A stretch of DNA of 64,000 nucleotides from Coemansia sp. RSA 487 (Eukaryota; Kickxellomycota; Kickxellomycetes; Kickxellales; Kickxellaceae). How positions within the stretch are numbered: position 1 is the stretch's first letter; each line of letters starts with the position of its first letter. The stretch lies in the NCBI GenBank assembly GCA_027577595.1, contig JANBRJ010000054.1, positions 1-64,000 on the forward strand, in the 5' to 3' direction. A program made the translations under genes and the position numbers. The notes under the pieces were generated by a model. That model had not been told where the DNA came from and searched no databases. It was given only the letters and a program-made list of their open reading frames with translations. Below, piece after piece: positions 1 through 10,900 of this stretch.

Positions 1-1367
1 GTATCGGAAAAGAGCTTTCTCCTCAGAGGTGCTTTCATCTGTCATGCCAAAGACAATGTCCTGGCGACCCGGATCCATGAAAATTGGGGTTTTCATGTTG
101 GCCAACTGCTCTGGCGAAAGCTCGTGGATATATGAGAACTCACCCGACCTCTTTTCTCCTGGCTTTTCTCGCTTCCTGGGCTTCTTGGGCTTCTTGGGCT
201 TTTTGGGCTGGTCCTCTGGCGGTGAACCAGTAGCTGTGCTCTCAGCTGGAGCCGTCTGCTCACTTCCGCTGGTCTCAATGGCAGCATTTGCTTTAGTGTC
301 CCTTTGCTTTGCTTTCCAGTTGCCTTTTTCTTTGGCCGTTGCAGTCTTTTTGATCACCGACACCGACACGCCATCGGTCTGTATCGTGCCATAGAATCTG
401 AAGCCATTTCTTGTCCGTAGCACCCTCGATTTTTCATTGAGAAACCTATACCAATAGTTTTCAATGTGATATTTTGCGTTATAATTCCAGTCCATTATGC
501 TTCGACATAATATCTTGGTGTCAATTTCGATGTGCATCGGCACAAACGACTTCCGCAACGGGAAACACTGGAAAGCTCTGTGGTTGTTCGTCTCAAGAAG
601 CACTGCCAAGCAACAGAATGCTTTGAAGTGCTTTTTTGGATGAGCCTTGATATCGTAATAAAGACCTTATTCCTCAAACTTGTAGTCGCTGTCGTATGCT
701 GTCAACACAGGTTCAAGCATGTCCCCAATGTTCTTGTTGCCAACAGTGATAGCTGGAAGAACAGTGTTGCGGTGCTGTATCGCTTCTTTCAACTCCAGCC
801 CAAGTTTCCAAATCTGGTCTTCATATGCTTCCTTTATCTCATCTGCTGTTCTGCCCGTCATTGCCTCCTCGAGGTCCCTCTTGCGCTCTCGAGTTTTCAG
901 CAGAACATTTACTGCACGCCGAAGATGCCGACCAAACTTGGTCTGTATATTATTCACGTATGCAGTGTAAATTCTTGCTGCCTCGAACTGTGCTGTCTGG
1001 TTCGGGTTGGCTATATCAAATTCTGTGATGCCAGCAGCCTCCTTGTACGCATCCAGGTGCTTGCGTATGACCCTCCTGTACTCCTGGATTTCAGCCTTGA
1101 CATTTGGCCTGGCTTTCCGCTTGGTGAGGTGCAGGAATACCTCGCCAAAAACCTCTTTTCCAGGTACACAGAGGGATCGAACTGCTTGTGAGTAGTCAGC
1201 TCATGGACAAATATCCAACGAGCCAGCCCATACATGTGTGCAGAGGCTGTATTGGCCACTACGACATAGTCTTTTACCTTGGCAATGCCTTTTCTGTCCT
1301 TTATCAGAGATTTTAGGGGACACTTTATAACGCGTATCCCTGTGTCTGGCATATCATCATTGTTCAT
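1..1367 (-). pseudogene. Fanzor (eukaryotic TnpB-like RNA-guided nuclease), decayed, 3' end cut by window
   Basis: The minus strand encodes blocks that I recognise as Fanzor. In order they are an N-terminal RVIKCPL and RWIFVHEL region (about 1335-1195), a helical stretch (about 1150-670), PLRKSFVPMHIEIDT (about 568-515), TDGVSVSVIKK (about 380-346), a Lys/Pro-rich linker (about 215-150), and the RuvC-I motif FMDPGRQDIVFGM with its Asp at 75-73. Fanzors are transposon-associated TnpB/Cas12 relatives that cut DNA with an RNA guide transcribed from their own 3' end. That end and the later RuvC Glu and Asp lie before base 1. The first in-frame ATG is at 1367; an upstream exon is possible. The frame slips once in a T run near 1150, and an in-frame TAA lies at 669-667, with homologous sequence continuing after both, so this copy looks inactive. 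Fanzor1 seems likelier than Fanzor2. Identification is by motif only. Confidence 0.8.
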
Positions 1368-1793
1368 TGCAGATGGGTGAGCAAACAAGAGCAGATAGCT
1401 AATATAACGCGTTGAAGGGTGTATTTGGTGTTGCTAGTAGAAATAAAATGTCAAAGGAAAGCCAAGGAGAAACAAAAGTGAAAAATGAAAAACAAACGAC
1501 TTGCCATGCCTGCGTAAACGGCTTTTTCTTGGAATGCAAAATGGATTATTGCTACTACAAATTCCTCACCATTCGACGCGTATACATCCTTCTTATTCGA
1601 CAAAATTAGTTTTGTACAGCACAGCAGAGGAGCCCCCAGATGCATACTTTTCCCACGAAAACCACATTATGATGGTGTCCTTTTCTCTTCTGCCTCTCTC
1701 AAGTCTGTTAACTCTATTATTATTTCGCCTTTTCTTTTCTTTGCCTTTTACTTTCAAAGACAACAAACTTAGCTTGTATTACATCTTTACGCC
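1368..1793. other. Intergenic: Fanzor 5' side and hydratase promoter
   Basis: No gene is seen. The last 120 bases before the hydratase start are pyrimidine-rich (about 1675-1745), as is common upstream of fungal transcription starts. I found no terminal inverted repeat or target-site duplication marking the end of the Fanzor element. Confidence 0.5.
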
Positions 1794-2808
1794 ATGCTTA
1801 GCCTTGCCGCTGCGTTGAAGCCACTGAATGCTTGCTCTCCCGTAGCTGCTGCTGCGACAAGGAACGCAGCCAGACATTCCCCATGCGCATTCCGTTTCGG
1901 TAGGTTTTAGAAATATTGCTTTTGACAATGGAAAAAGCATATTGCTGAATATAATCCAGACTGTCTACTTATGTGCGCATAATCCTTCAAAAATGCTTTC
2001 AATCGATGAAATAGTCTCGACAGGAACCACGTCCTACAAAATGATCAAAACAGAAACCCAGGGACGTGTTGCAGTCATTACACTCAACCGCCCAAAGGCA
2101 CTGAACGCGCTATGCAGCGAGCTGTTCCATGAGATCAACGATGCCCTAGCTAAACTGGACAACGACGGTAACATTGGCGCGATTGTTCTGACAGGCAACG
2201 AGCGTGCGTTTGCTGCAGGCGCAGATATCAAGGAAATGAAGGATACCGAGTTTATTGACAACTACAAGTCCAATTTCCTTGGACACTGGGTCGAGCAGCT
2301 TAGCAAGATGCGCAAGCCAATTGTTGCTGCTGTCAACGGGTATGCGCTTGGCGGTGGCTGCGAGTTGGCCATGATGTGCGATATCATCTATGCTGGTGAA
2401 AAGGCCGTGTTTGGACAGCCCGAGATCAACCTAGGCACGATTCCGGGCGCAGGTGGCACTCAGCGGCTAACCCATGCGGTTGGGAAATCCAAGGCAATGG
2501 AGATGATTCTTACCGGAAGCGTCAATCTTGATGCCCAGGAAGCAAAGATGCTTGGTCTTGTTAGTGCTGTATTCCCACCCGAAAAGCTTGTTGAGGAGGC
2601 CATCAAGACAGCGACCAAGATTGCCTCAAAGGGCGCTGTATCGGTGCAGATGGCCAAGGAAGCTGTGAACCAAGCATATGAGCTCAGTCTATCGTCTGGT
2701 CTTCATTTCGAGCGCCGTTTGTTCCAGGCTACTTTTGCAACTAAGGATCAGAAAGAAGGCATGTCTGCTTTTGCCGAAAAGCGCAAGCCTGGATTTGTCC
2801 ACAAGTAG
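1794..2808 (+). CDS. ECHS1: Mitochondrial short-chain enoyl-CoA hydratase
   Basis: Exons are 1794-1899 and 2024-2808, joined across a GTAGGT...CAG intron, giving about 296 residues (animal ECHS1 is about 290). The enzyme hydrates trans-2-enoyl-CoA in mitochondrial beta-oxidation and branched-chain amino-acid breakdown. Exon 1 gives an Arg/Ala-rich presequence starting [10 protein letters not shown], which supports mitochondrial import. The crotonase fold shows [10 protein letters not shown] near residue 57, the oxyanion-hole segment AFAAGADI near 98, [10 protein letters not shown] with catalytic Glu149, and FGQPEINLG with catalytic Glu169, spaced 20 residues apart as in the rat enzyme. I chose the upstream ATG because it supplies the targeting peptide and the intron phase matches (phase 1). 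Reading straight through from 1942 would instead include intron sequence. It converges on the Zn-cluster gene. Confidence 0.93.
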
Positions 2809-3143
2809 AGCACCACTTGCACTTTATACATATGTGTTAGCCCTGTTCAGCGTCGAAAATAAGGAAGAAAAACAGATCATTTCGTCTAAATGTCTAGAAA
2901 GAGATCCAAAAATACAGGCATATGCCAAGGAAATGTTGCTCCTTGTCTATAGATTCAAATGGGCAAATACAAAGGCTGGTTCTAAAGGAACCTTTTTGGC
3001 TTTACCACAAGCTTACAGACATACTTTAATGAATATTAATTAGCGACAGAAAATTAAAAAAAAAACAAATATTTAGATACTGCATATGTAACGCCTTTTT
3101 GGTATAGTGGAGTAGCTGTTTTTAAACACGAAAGCTAGTATCA
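2809..3143. other. Convergent 3' intergenic
   Basis: This stretch lies between the stops of the hydratase and the Zn-cluster factor. It is A/T-rich with an A-run near 3052-3065 and probably holds both 3' UTRs. Nothing else is seen. Confidence 0.5.
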
Positions 3144-5729
3144 CTACAAAGCCAACTCAGACAACATATCAGCCGCATTTGTCATCTCCTCCACTTCCAT
3201 GATGCGTAAGAGACCTTCCATCCCGTTCACCTTCCAAACAGCACCCAGATCCAACAAAAGCGTCCACAAGCGGCGCAGCGCACGTATGCTTTTTAGCAGC
3301 TCCTCTCTCAGACTTCGAATAGTGTGGCTGCTTTTACCTGTTGACCCCCCACTTGCGTCCTCAATCTTTTGTCTGCAAACACGCGTTTGGCGAATAAGAA
3401 CAGTGATTGATGTAAACAGACCAAACGGCATGACCTGGTCATATCTCTCAAATGGAATGTCACTGTTTTTGTCAAGGAAAGTCACATAGTCGTACACAGA
3501 ATCAACGCAAATATCCCAAGATTCTTGAACAATATCGTAGGCAAGAAGTCCGTCATTCAAGGTACCCGAAAACACACCTTCCATTAGCTCTCGAATAACG
3601 TTGTGCTCTATTGAGCCAGCGAATTTGGGTTGGGTTGGCGAGCTGACGCTATCTGGTGAAAAGAACGATGGGCGATTTGTCATGTGCAGTATATGTAGGA
3701 GCGGCATAAAGTAGGCAAACAGGCAGAAATACCGTGTACGCATTGAGTGCAGTCGATGTTCGTGGGATCCAAACTCTGCAAACTGGAATGACGGCTTCCA
3801 GTAGCTCTTTAGTTCCTCGGCGCGCGTCAGCTCGTTTCGCCACTTTGACAAATTATGATGTACCTCTCTGAACTCTGCATATTCAAAAAGACTCTTGACA
3901 GTCGGTCGAATTTTGATTGGATAGTCGTCTGACCTTCGCATAAATTCAGCAACTGGTCCCAGCCCGTTTGACATGGAAGCCGACTTTATGCTGACCTTGA
4001 AGTCCCAAATAAACATGGTTTCCTGGGTTATAATCGACGTAAGGTTGCACAGATCGACAAACGGGTGTATGGCCATTGCGTTCTTCAGGATGCTTTCTTT
4101 GCTCTCAAACGGATCAAAATGAACCGGCCAGTTGCTGCTTCGAGGAATATTTATGTTGTCCCATGCAGGGTCGAATCCAGGCGACAAGACGTAGATGCGC
4201 TGCCCACCAATTGACACTGGCCTGTCGCCGAGGAGGCTTTGGTAACAGTCTATCTGGTAAATGGTCCAAAAAATGCGCCGTTTGATCTCCGTCAGAACCC
4301 ATTCCTCCCACGATGCGGCGTGCTTTGTCGGGTTCTCGAGGTCAATTGTATTCCAGCCGAGGCGAGTGACAAGACTGACAGCTAGATACGTGAGCGAGTT
4401 GAAGATCATAAAGTTCCCTTCGCCGCCATTAAGAGATGCCATAAGAACGACTGTGCGTATAAAGTCTAGCGTTGGGCGATCAATGTTTAGAATAAGGCGC
4501 TTGTATATATCGTTGACCAGTGTTTCAAGGTCAATAGTCTTTCCAGTCTTTTGCATGATGATCCTGGCAGCAGATGCCCTCATTGCTTCAATGAGGATGC
4601 TTTCGACCTTACCCTCGACCAGCCTACGCACAAACATGGCCGGATGGAATATCGGGCAGATGTTGTAGAAATAGTCAAAGTAGTACATCACCGTCTCGCG
4701 CGTTTCCTCGGGGAACTCGTCGGAAAAGAACCGGCGCAAAACAGCATCCTGGGGCTCATCGCTGGTAGGGACGATGTTCGTGTCTTTCAAAGGATTGACA
4801 AACCCGTTGATATCAAAAGAGTTCTCCAGCAGGTTGGCAAAGTTTTCCGGCATCTTATTGGGCATTTCGCTCTTATCCAAATGGAGCTTTTCCCTAGTCG
4901 AGTCCAAATCCGCAGATTGGCTTTGGTCAGCGTGTTCCTTCTCAACCGGCTGAGATGCAGCGGGTATTCCAGCTGATGGTGATGCCGAAGTTGTCGCATG
5001 GGTAGCTGCCACCTCGGCAACAGCCGACCTTTTGCTTTTGGGCTTTGGACCACGCTTCTTTGTCGGCACCCATTTGCAGTCAATGTCCATACGAGTGCAG
5101 TTCCGGCATTTAGCCCCGCCACCTTCACATTTGAGCTTTTTATTGTGGCAGTTCACACAAGCATGCGTACGCCTTTGCCGGCTACGAATAGAATGGTCGT
5201 ACGCTTGGGTTTGTGGGATGCTGTTGTGGTGTTGCGCGCCGTAGGGATAACCCTGTTGATGAGGTTGTTGGTAATGGGAAGATTGAGGCGGATGCTGTGG
5301 TGAAGAGGAGGATGAATAAAACTCTGAAGACCGGTCCAGGCTTGAGGCGTGCTGATACGGCCGGTACCGATAGCTGCTGTTGGTATATGTCGGCGGCTCG
5401 CGAATGACGTGCTGAGGATGGCCTGCAGGCGGCACGATGTCTAGCTCTGCCCTTTGCAGTGGCAGCGAGGATACAGATGGCGCCTTTGGCGTAGCGACGG
5501 GGAAAATAAAAGGTTCGCCAACAGGGTCTGCCTTAGTGTGGTTGCTGTTTTGCCTGTGTTCCATGTCCGGGCTATTGCTGCCAGAATTTTCTAGCGTTGG
5601 CGACCGTGTTGTCAGAGGAGAAGAGCTGTTGCGTATGCTGTCGATGTCAGCGGCTTCCTGGGAGGGTGTATTATTCGAGCCCCTCACACGAGTGTTCAGA
5701 AGAGTGGAGATACGATGGAGTTGTGACAT
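3144..5729 (-). CDS. Zn(II)2Cys6 fungal transcription factor
   Basis: A single open frame of 861 residues starts at ATG 5729. After a Ser/Pro/Gln-rich N-terminus there is a binuclear zinc cluster near residue 190. It reads CVNCHNKKLKC, then CRNC and a final Cys, spaced C-x2-C-x6-C-x6-C-x2-C-x6-C. A basic linker KKRGPKPKSKR follows. From about residue 330 the protein matches the helical fungal-specific regulatory domain (middle homology region), with FFYNICPIFHPAMF-like, RLGWNTIDL and RRIFWTIYQIDCYQSLLGDRP segments. Such proteins are nuclear regulators of metabolism or drug response. The target genes cannot be told from sequence. The usual Pro in the cluster loop is replaced by Gly-Gly-Gly. 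The gene is intronless as read. Confidence 0.92.
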   Translation of the reverse strand: MSQLHRISTLLNTRVRGSNNTPSQEAADIDSIRNSSSPLTTRSPTLENSGSNSPDMEHRQNSNHTKADPVGEPFIFPVATPKAPSVSSLPLQRAELDIVPPAGHPQHVIREPPTYTNSSYRYRPYQHASSLDRSSEFYSSSSSPQHPPQSSHYQQPHQQGYPYGAQHHNSIPQTQAYDHSIRSRQRRTHACVNCHNKKLKCEGGGAKCRNCTRMDIDCKWVPTKKRGPKPKSKRSAVAEVAATHATTSASPSAGIPAASQPVEKEHADQSQSADLDSTREKLHLDKSEMPNKMPENFANLLENSFDINGFVNPLKDTNIVPTSDEPQDAVLRRFFSDEFPEETRETVMYYFDYFYNICPIFHPAMFVRRLVEGKVESILIEAMRASAARIIMQKTGKTIDLETLVNDIYKRLILNIDRPTLDFIRTVVLMASLNGGEGNFMIFNSLTYLAVSLVTRLGWNTIDLENPTKHAASWEEWVLTEIKRRIFWTIYQIDCYQSLLGDRPVSIGGQRIYVLSPGFDPAWDNINIPRSSNWPVHFDPFESKESILKNAMAIHPFVDLCNLTSIITQETMFIWDFKVSIKSASMSNGLGPVAEFMRRSDDYPIKIRPTVKSLFEYAEFREVHHNLSKWRNELTRAEELKSYWKPSFQFAEFGSHEHRLHSMRTRYFCLFAYFMPLLHILHMTNRPSFFSPDSVSSPTQPKFAGSIEHNVIRELMEGVFSGTLNDGLLAYDIVQESWDICVDSVYDYVTFLDKNSDIPFERYDQVMPFGLFTSITVLIRQTRVCRQKIEDASGGSTGKSSHTIRSLREELLKSIRALRRLWTLLLDLGAVWKVNGMEGLLRIMEVEEMTNAADMLSELAL

Positions 5730-6427
5730 GGACAAAGAAAGAATTTAGGAAAGCGTGACAATAGGGAAAGAAGAAGAATACCAAACAATAATGTGGGAAA
5801 AGAAGGCTAGTAGGATGCAAGACTTTACAAAGGATTTGTACTTTTCCACCTGCCAAAGCAAACACCGGCACTGATGTTTGAAAATGTAAAAGTTAAAAAA
5901 AGAATGAAAAAATGATTAGAGGAGGTAGGGGGAAGATAAAAAGGGCAAAAGGAATAGATCTTTTTCAAGCGAAGCCAATATGTACTGCAAATGAGTACTG
6001 GCGGCACTTGAATATGTACAAATTAAAAGGAATGTTGAGCGCAGCTTGGAGTTTCAAAAGAAAAACAAAATAGTATTGTTCTTGTTGTCGGCAAAAAGCT
6101 GATCTTCATCAATTTCAGAAACAGATTGGCCCTTATTCGCTTGAAGCAAAGGAAAAAAAAAAGAAACGTCATAATATACTTCTACATAATTTTCAATCCC
6201 GCTTTTCTCGGAACATACAAAGTGATGTTTACATGTGTTTTGTGCTTTTGTATGTGTAACACTTCGGCATCAGCTGGTGTTGTGCAAGCTACATGTACGT
6301 TTGTTTGGGGTTTCTTTTATATCCACTAGTTACATAGCTATAGTCCAATCTATTATTTTTGGTGAAAATTGCATGTAGCCAAAGACGATAAATGTACCTT
6401 CGAGAAACTCCTGGTGTTCTTAAAATG
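5730..6427. other. Intergenic: promoter of Zn-cluster gene and 3' side of metaxin gene
   Basis: No gene is seen in about 700 bases. The part next to the Zn-cluster start (5740-6000) is A/G-rich on the plus strand, so pyrimidine-rich on the transcribed side. This fits a 5' UTR or promoter. Confidence 0.45.
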
Positions 6428-7709
6428 CTATGAATGATTATTGGCATTAGTAAAGTTGACCGAGCCAAGAATGTCACCTACATTTAGGGATCCAAGCAAG
6501 GAATTGTCGGGTTCTTTAGCTACATCCTTAAGCGTGGACGAGGGCGTTGATAGAACATCGTTGTAGATTACATATCCGATAAAAATGCACAGCGCACCGA
6601 CAACTGCGCGCAGATTACCGGCGGTTTCCGGGCTATCCTTCATGTTCGAGACAGAGAAATCTGGGATCGTTGTATACTCGGAAACGGTTTGCTTTACATA
6701 TGAGCCGAGACCAGCGACCAGGTTCTGCCTTGAAGCAATTGTCGGCGGCTGGAGCTGGGCGTGCACCCTGGCGCAGTGCTCGGCAAGATTAATGTACCTT
6801 GTCGTGATTAGCATCCGAAGTGGGTTGTGTGGAAGATCTACCCGTAGAACAAGCGACAGATGACCGTAGGCAACGGCGTCCAGCAGGCTTGGAGCCTTTC
6901 CAAAAAAGTACTCCCTTTCGCCAAGCTTTCGAGAAAGGCATGACAGGTACTGATCGGCCTGGTTCAGCACCGGGTGGCGAGCAATAGCCGCCTCGACAGA
7001 TTCATAAGTGCTTGCCTGCCTTTTAAACCCCTCTTTTGCTAAGTGGCGCAGCTGCAAAAACTTGTTTTGCAGAAACCCATTCTTTGCTGGCTCGCTGTCC
7101 TCATTGCTGCTACTGCTACTGCTACCAAATGTTCCATCGTCTATCATTCCATTTGCGATCAGCCGTTTTGTAGCACAGTCCTTCAGGTGTGTTGGCATAA
7201 CAAGGCTGAGCGGCAAGCCAAACATCCCTGCCAGACGTGGACGGATCACTTGTACAAAGTTCTCTGGAACAAGGTACCACATGAAAATAATTGCGTCAAC
7301 CAGTCCGTCCTGGATCATGGACACATATGCTGTTGTTTGAGAAAGCTGCTCCTTGTTAAGCGCTACACCCAGACCGTGTCCTTCGCCCTGGAGAAATCGC
7401 ACAATACGCCAGAATCCAGTTTCCGCAACATCGTTTTTGAATATGAGCACAGGGAGGCATTTGCTGGGAGAAGCACCCGGATTTTTAACGTAATGAAGCT
7501 GCCAATTGGTATCGCAGAATTGCAAGTACGCCTATTTTTAAATTATTTGCAACAAGGCTGACATTACTTAGCGCACAGACCAAATCTATCAACAAGAAAG
7601 ACAAGCACTAAGGCTTCGGCAGACCTACCTGGACGCTAATGCTCAATGGATCGAAAGAATAGAGCTCTTCCGCCTCGAACGGAGTTCCCCATGAATACAG
7701 CGAGTACAT
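6428..7709 (-). CDS. Metaxin / Sam37-like mitochondrial outer-membrane protein
   Basis: Exons are 7709-7629 and 7531-6428 (intron of 97 nt with GTAGGT donor), giving 394 residues. Exon 1 encodes MYSLYSWGTPFEAEEL; the junction then reads AYLQFCDTNWQLHYVKNP. This is the N-terminal Tom37/metaxin thioredoxin-like fold, including the GASPSKCLPVL segment. A GST-C-like helical domain follows (YLSCLSRKLGEREYFFGKAPSLLDAVAYGHL, quoted here only by its start and end: YLSCLSRKL...AYGHL). A hydrophobic segment AVVGALCIFIGYVIYNDVL near residue 335 fits a membrane anchor. Metaxins and Sam37 belong to the SAM complex, which inserts beta-barrel proteins into the outer membrane. A Ser-rich insert (GSSSSSSNEDSE) separates the two domains. 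The gene shares a 263-bp divergent promoter with exportin-4. Confidence 0.86.
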
Positions 7710-7972
7710 TTCGACCGGCGTTTTTAAGAATATATTATTCAATTACAGGGTATAGATAACCTTCATTATAATTGAAGAGCAAGCTAAAGGAAAAAGAGCT
7801 TCAAATCTTTGTGGAATGAGTGGTCGGAAAGCACCAACTGCCTTTTTCTCCCCTCCAAATTGAATAACACATTTTTCTCCTCTACACTGTTTTTTTTTTC
7901 TTTATTTCGTACCAATCATTGTATAAAATTTGAAACGAAAAGCTAAAGCACAGCAAGCAATTCCCGCACTTG
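7710..7972. promoter_or_regulatory. Divergent promoter, metaxin (-) and exportin-4 (+)
   Basis: This 263-bp gap lies between two head-to-head starts. A TATAAAA at 7922-7928 lies 51 bases before the exportin-4 ATG, preceded by a T/C-rich run (7880-7910). No clear TATA is seen on the metaxin side. Confidence 0.5.
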
Positions 7973-10900
7973 ATGGACTACGCAAAAGTGCTTGTGGAGC
8001 TTGAGCAAGCATGTGCTGATTTCCAGGTACTGTTTACTTTTCGCCAGCGACTGCTCGCATCAGCAACCAGAGATCGCTTGGACTACGCTTTTAATAATTC
8101 GCATTCGAAAATAATGACATTGGACTAATCCTGGTTCCGCCCATACGTGTAGATTCCAGCACTCCGGGTTGTTGCGGAGCAACAACTAACAAGCTTTGGC
8201 AAGCGCTCAGACGCGATCGACGCTGGCAAATATGTTCTGGGTGAGTGGTGACAGAAACTGGAAACAATAGACAAATGATCCATCCATGCCGTCCTTTAAT
8301 GCTGGTCCACGATATCTAGACTATCTACTAATTACCACCGATATTTGTTACACATGGCTGACACATGGTTGTTGTTTTGGGGATGGCCACCTGGCGGGGG
8401 GGGGAGTGTTGTTAACTAGCGAATTCACAGGTCCCCACGACGATGTTTTTTGCGTTGCGCGGAATCAAGGATGCGGTTGTGTCGGGGTATGCGGTTCTAG
8501 GCGCTGATTCTGCACTTGCACTCCGCGATGAGCTATTTCAATTGGCTGTAGAGAACTGCCGGATATATGCGCCGTTTGTCCTTGAATCCCTCTGCTGGAC
8601 TGTGGCGGTTATTACTAAGCGCTCATGGGGAGATCTGTCCGAAGAACGGCAAGCAGTCTTTGTCCAGGTGCTCTGTGACGATATACTGAGGCACACGACG
8701 CCGTGCATCGGAATCATCACCGCAAAGTATCTCTTGGATGAGGTTTCAGGTGGCAGTAAATGCTCCGATCTCCACGTTCCTTGGGAGTTTCATTATGCGT
8801 GCAAAGTTTCCTTTGAACGCTCGTACATGCCAAGGCTGTTTGAGGCGTCGCTAAAGGTCATACACCGCCAGCTTCAGCGGTCGTTGGATGAGCCGCAAGT
8901 AAAACCTGGAAGCAGCCAGACTATTACATACGAGAGGAAATCGGCGCTTCATATTGCTGAAAAGGTACTTGGATGGACATTTACTTTGCCTGACGCCGAC
9001 AAAGTCATTGATGCTTCTTTTGGACAAGCGAAGGGCGGGTCTCTAAGCAATCGCACCAGTGGCAAGTGCAGCGTCAGTTATGACATTGATGATTCAGATG
9101 ACTTTGATACCCAGAACGGACCATCGATATTCAACGACGAAACCCAGAACCGCACACCGCTTTTCCCGCACCCCTGGCAGTCGCTGCTTTTAAACAGAGA
9201 GGTTTTGAGCATGTTTTTCTCTGTATATGATGCAGCAGTCAACGACCAGATGCACATGTTCTTTTCTCCAGGAAGTTCTCATCTTGCGCTGCAATGTCTT
9301 ATCCAACTATCCGGGATCCGAGGCAAGGATATTTTTAGTGCTCCAACATCCAGAGAGAGCGATTCGTTGCGGATCGAGTACGCCCAGATGATAATGAAGA
9401 GTCAGCTCCGGCTGATCCGCCAGGTCTGTGCAGCTGATATGTCGTCTGAAGGGTCCGAGGGAATTGTTATGGCGACAACCCAAATGATCCGCAGGTTTAT
9501 CGAGGCCCAGCTTGATGAGCGGCCACTAACTGTCACTAATGGTCAGCGCCTTCACTCGTTGACTCTTTTAGCAGCAGGCGTTCCAGAGACGTTTGAGTAC
9601 TTTAACGAGGTTGGAAAGTACATAAGCATGCTTCTCAGGGCTGCGTCGGGGATTCTCGAGTCAGATGTGATACAGCACATTGACGAAGATTTTGGCGACA
9701 TGGACAATTACTTTGTCATGCAGGCGTTTGACGAACTTGCAAGTGCGTGGTCTTTGGTCATCAATGAGATCAGAGAGTGGAGCTACATGGAAGATGCCAA
9801 TCCAGCTCGCCGACAGAGTACAGACCAGGAATCTGCTCTTAGTAAGGGCGGAATATCAGGCATTCTTGTGGATGGAAGCGTAGATAACCAGAGCGTGCTA
9901 AGCTCGTTTATGCAGTTCCTAACCACAGCAGCACACTTGATTCGCTCAGACTATATACAGCTACGTATGCTCATGTGCGAGGATAGCGTACACAACAACG
10001 ACTCCCGTAGCGACGTTTCAGCCATCGACCAGGGTCTTTTGGCAAAGGACTTTGTTGTATACGAGGACCAGCTGCAGTTCTTTGCGCTGCTCTCACGGCT
10101 CGATGTCCGGACATCGATGGACAGGTTGCACGAGAGTCTATGTAGTCGCTGCAACGCTTTGCAAAACGAATTTGGAAGACTTGAAAACGAGATCAAAAGC
10201 GGTTCATTTGCCGAGTCTGGAAGCAATTGCAGCCAAAAGGCTATAGATCTCTTGCATGAGCAAATCCACTGGATCGTTCTTTTAATTGGACATGCGCTGG
10301 CTGATTCGGGAATATCGGAACGCGTCCTTATCCCCCAGCCGATAATCGATTACTCCGCCTCTTGCCAGAACATTGAGCAAGATATGGTTGTTCAGAATAT
10401 TATGGCCATCTTTAAACTGCTCCAGTTCGAACTGGATAGCTCGTCATCAGAGCTTGCTGCGTATGTAAGCCCACTGCTTATCGAGACTATGTACTGGGCA
10501 TTGGGTCGAATCGGACCGATATACTTGCTCTTTGATTGCTCAGACTACCGCACGATGAGCAGCTTTTTTGTTTCTGCATTTGGAGACTCGAAGGCAGGTG
10601 GAAATGGCCAGGCTATTGTTCAGGGGATTCTAGAGCTTGTGCGGCGCACATTTGACCAATGGTCATCCGAAGAGGATCTATTGCACATGTGCATCAGCGT
10701 CCTAAGAGATTTATCCCAATGCTCAAGCATTGCCCAAGAGATTACGCAATCACCTCTGTTTACACCGCTGGTACACTACCTATCCAACAATATAAGCCGG
10801 ATTCCTGAATCAACTCACAGCTCGATCGTCGAAGCATTGGCATTGCTTGCTTGCTACTCTCATTCGGTGGATCACAGCCGCAACTTTTCCGAAATTAAAA

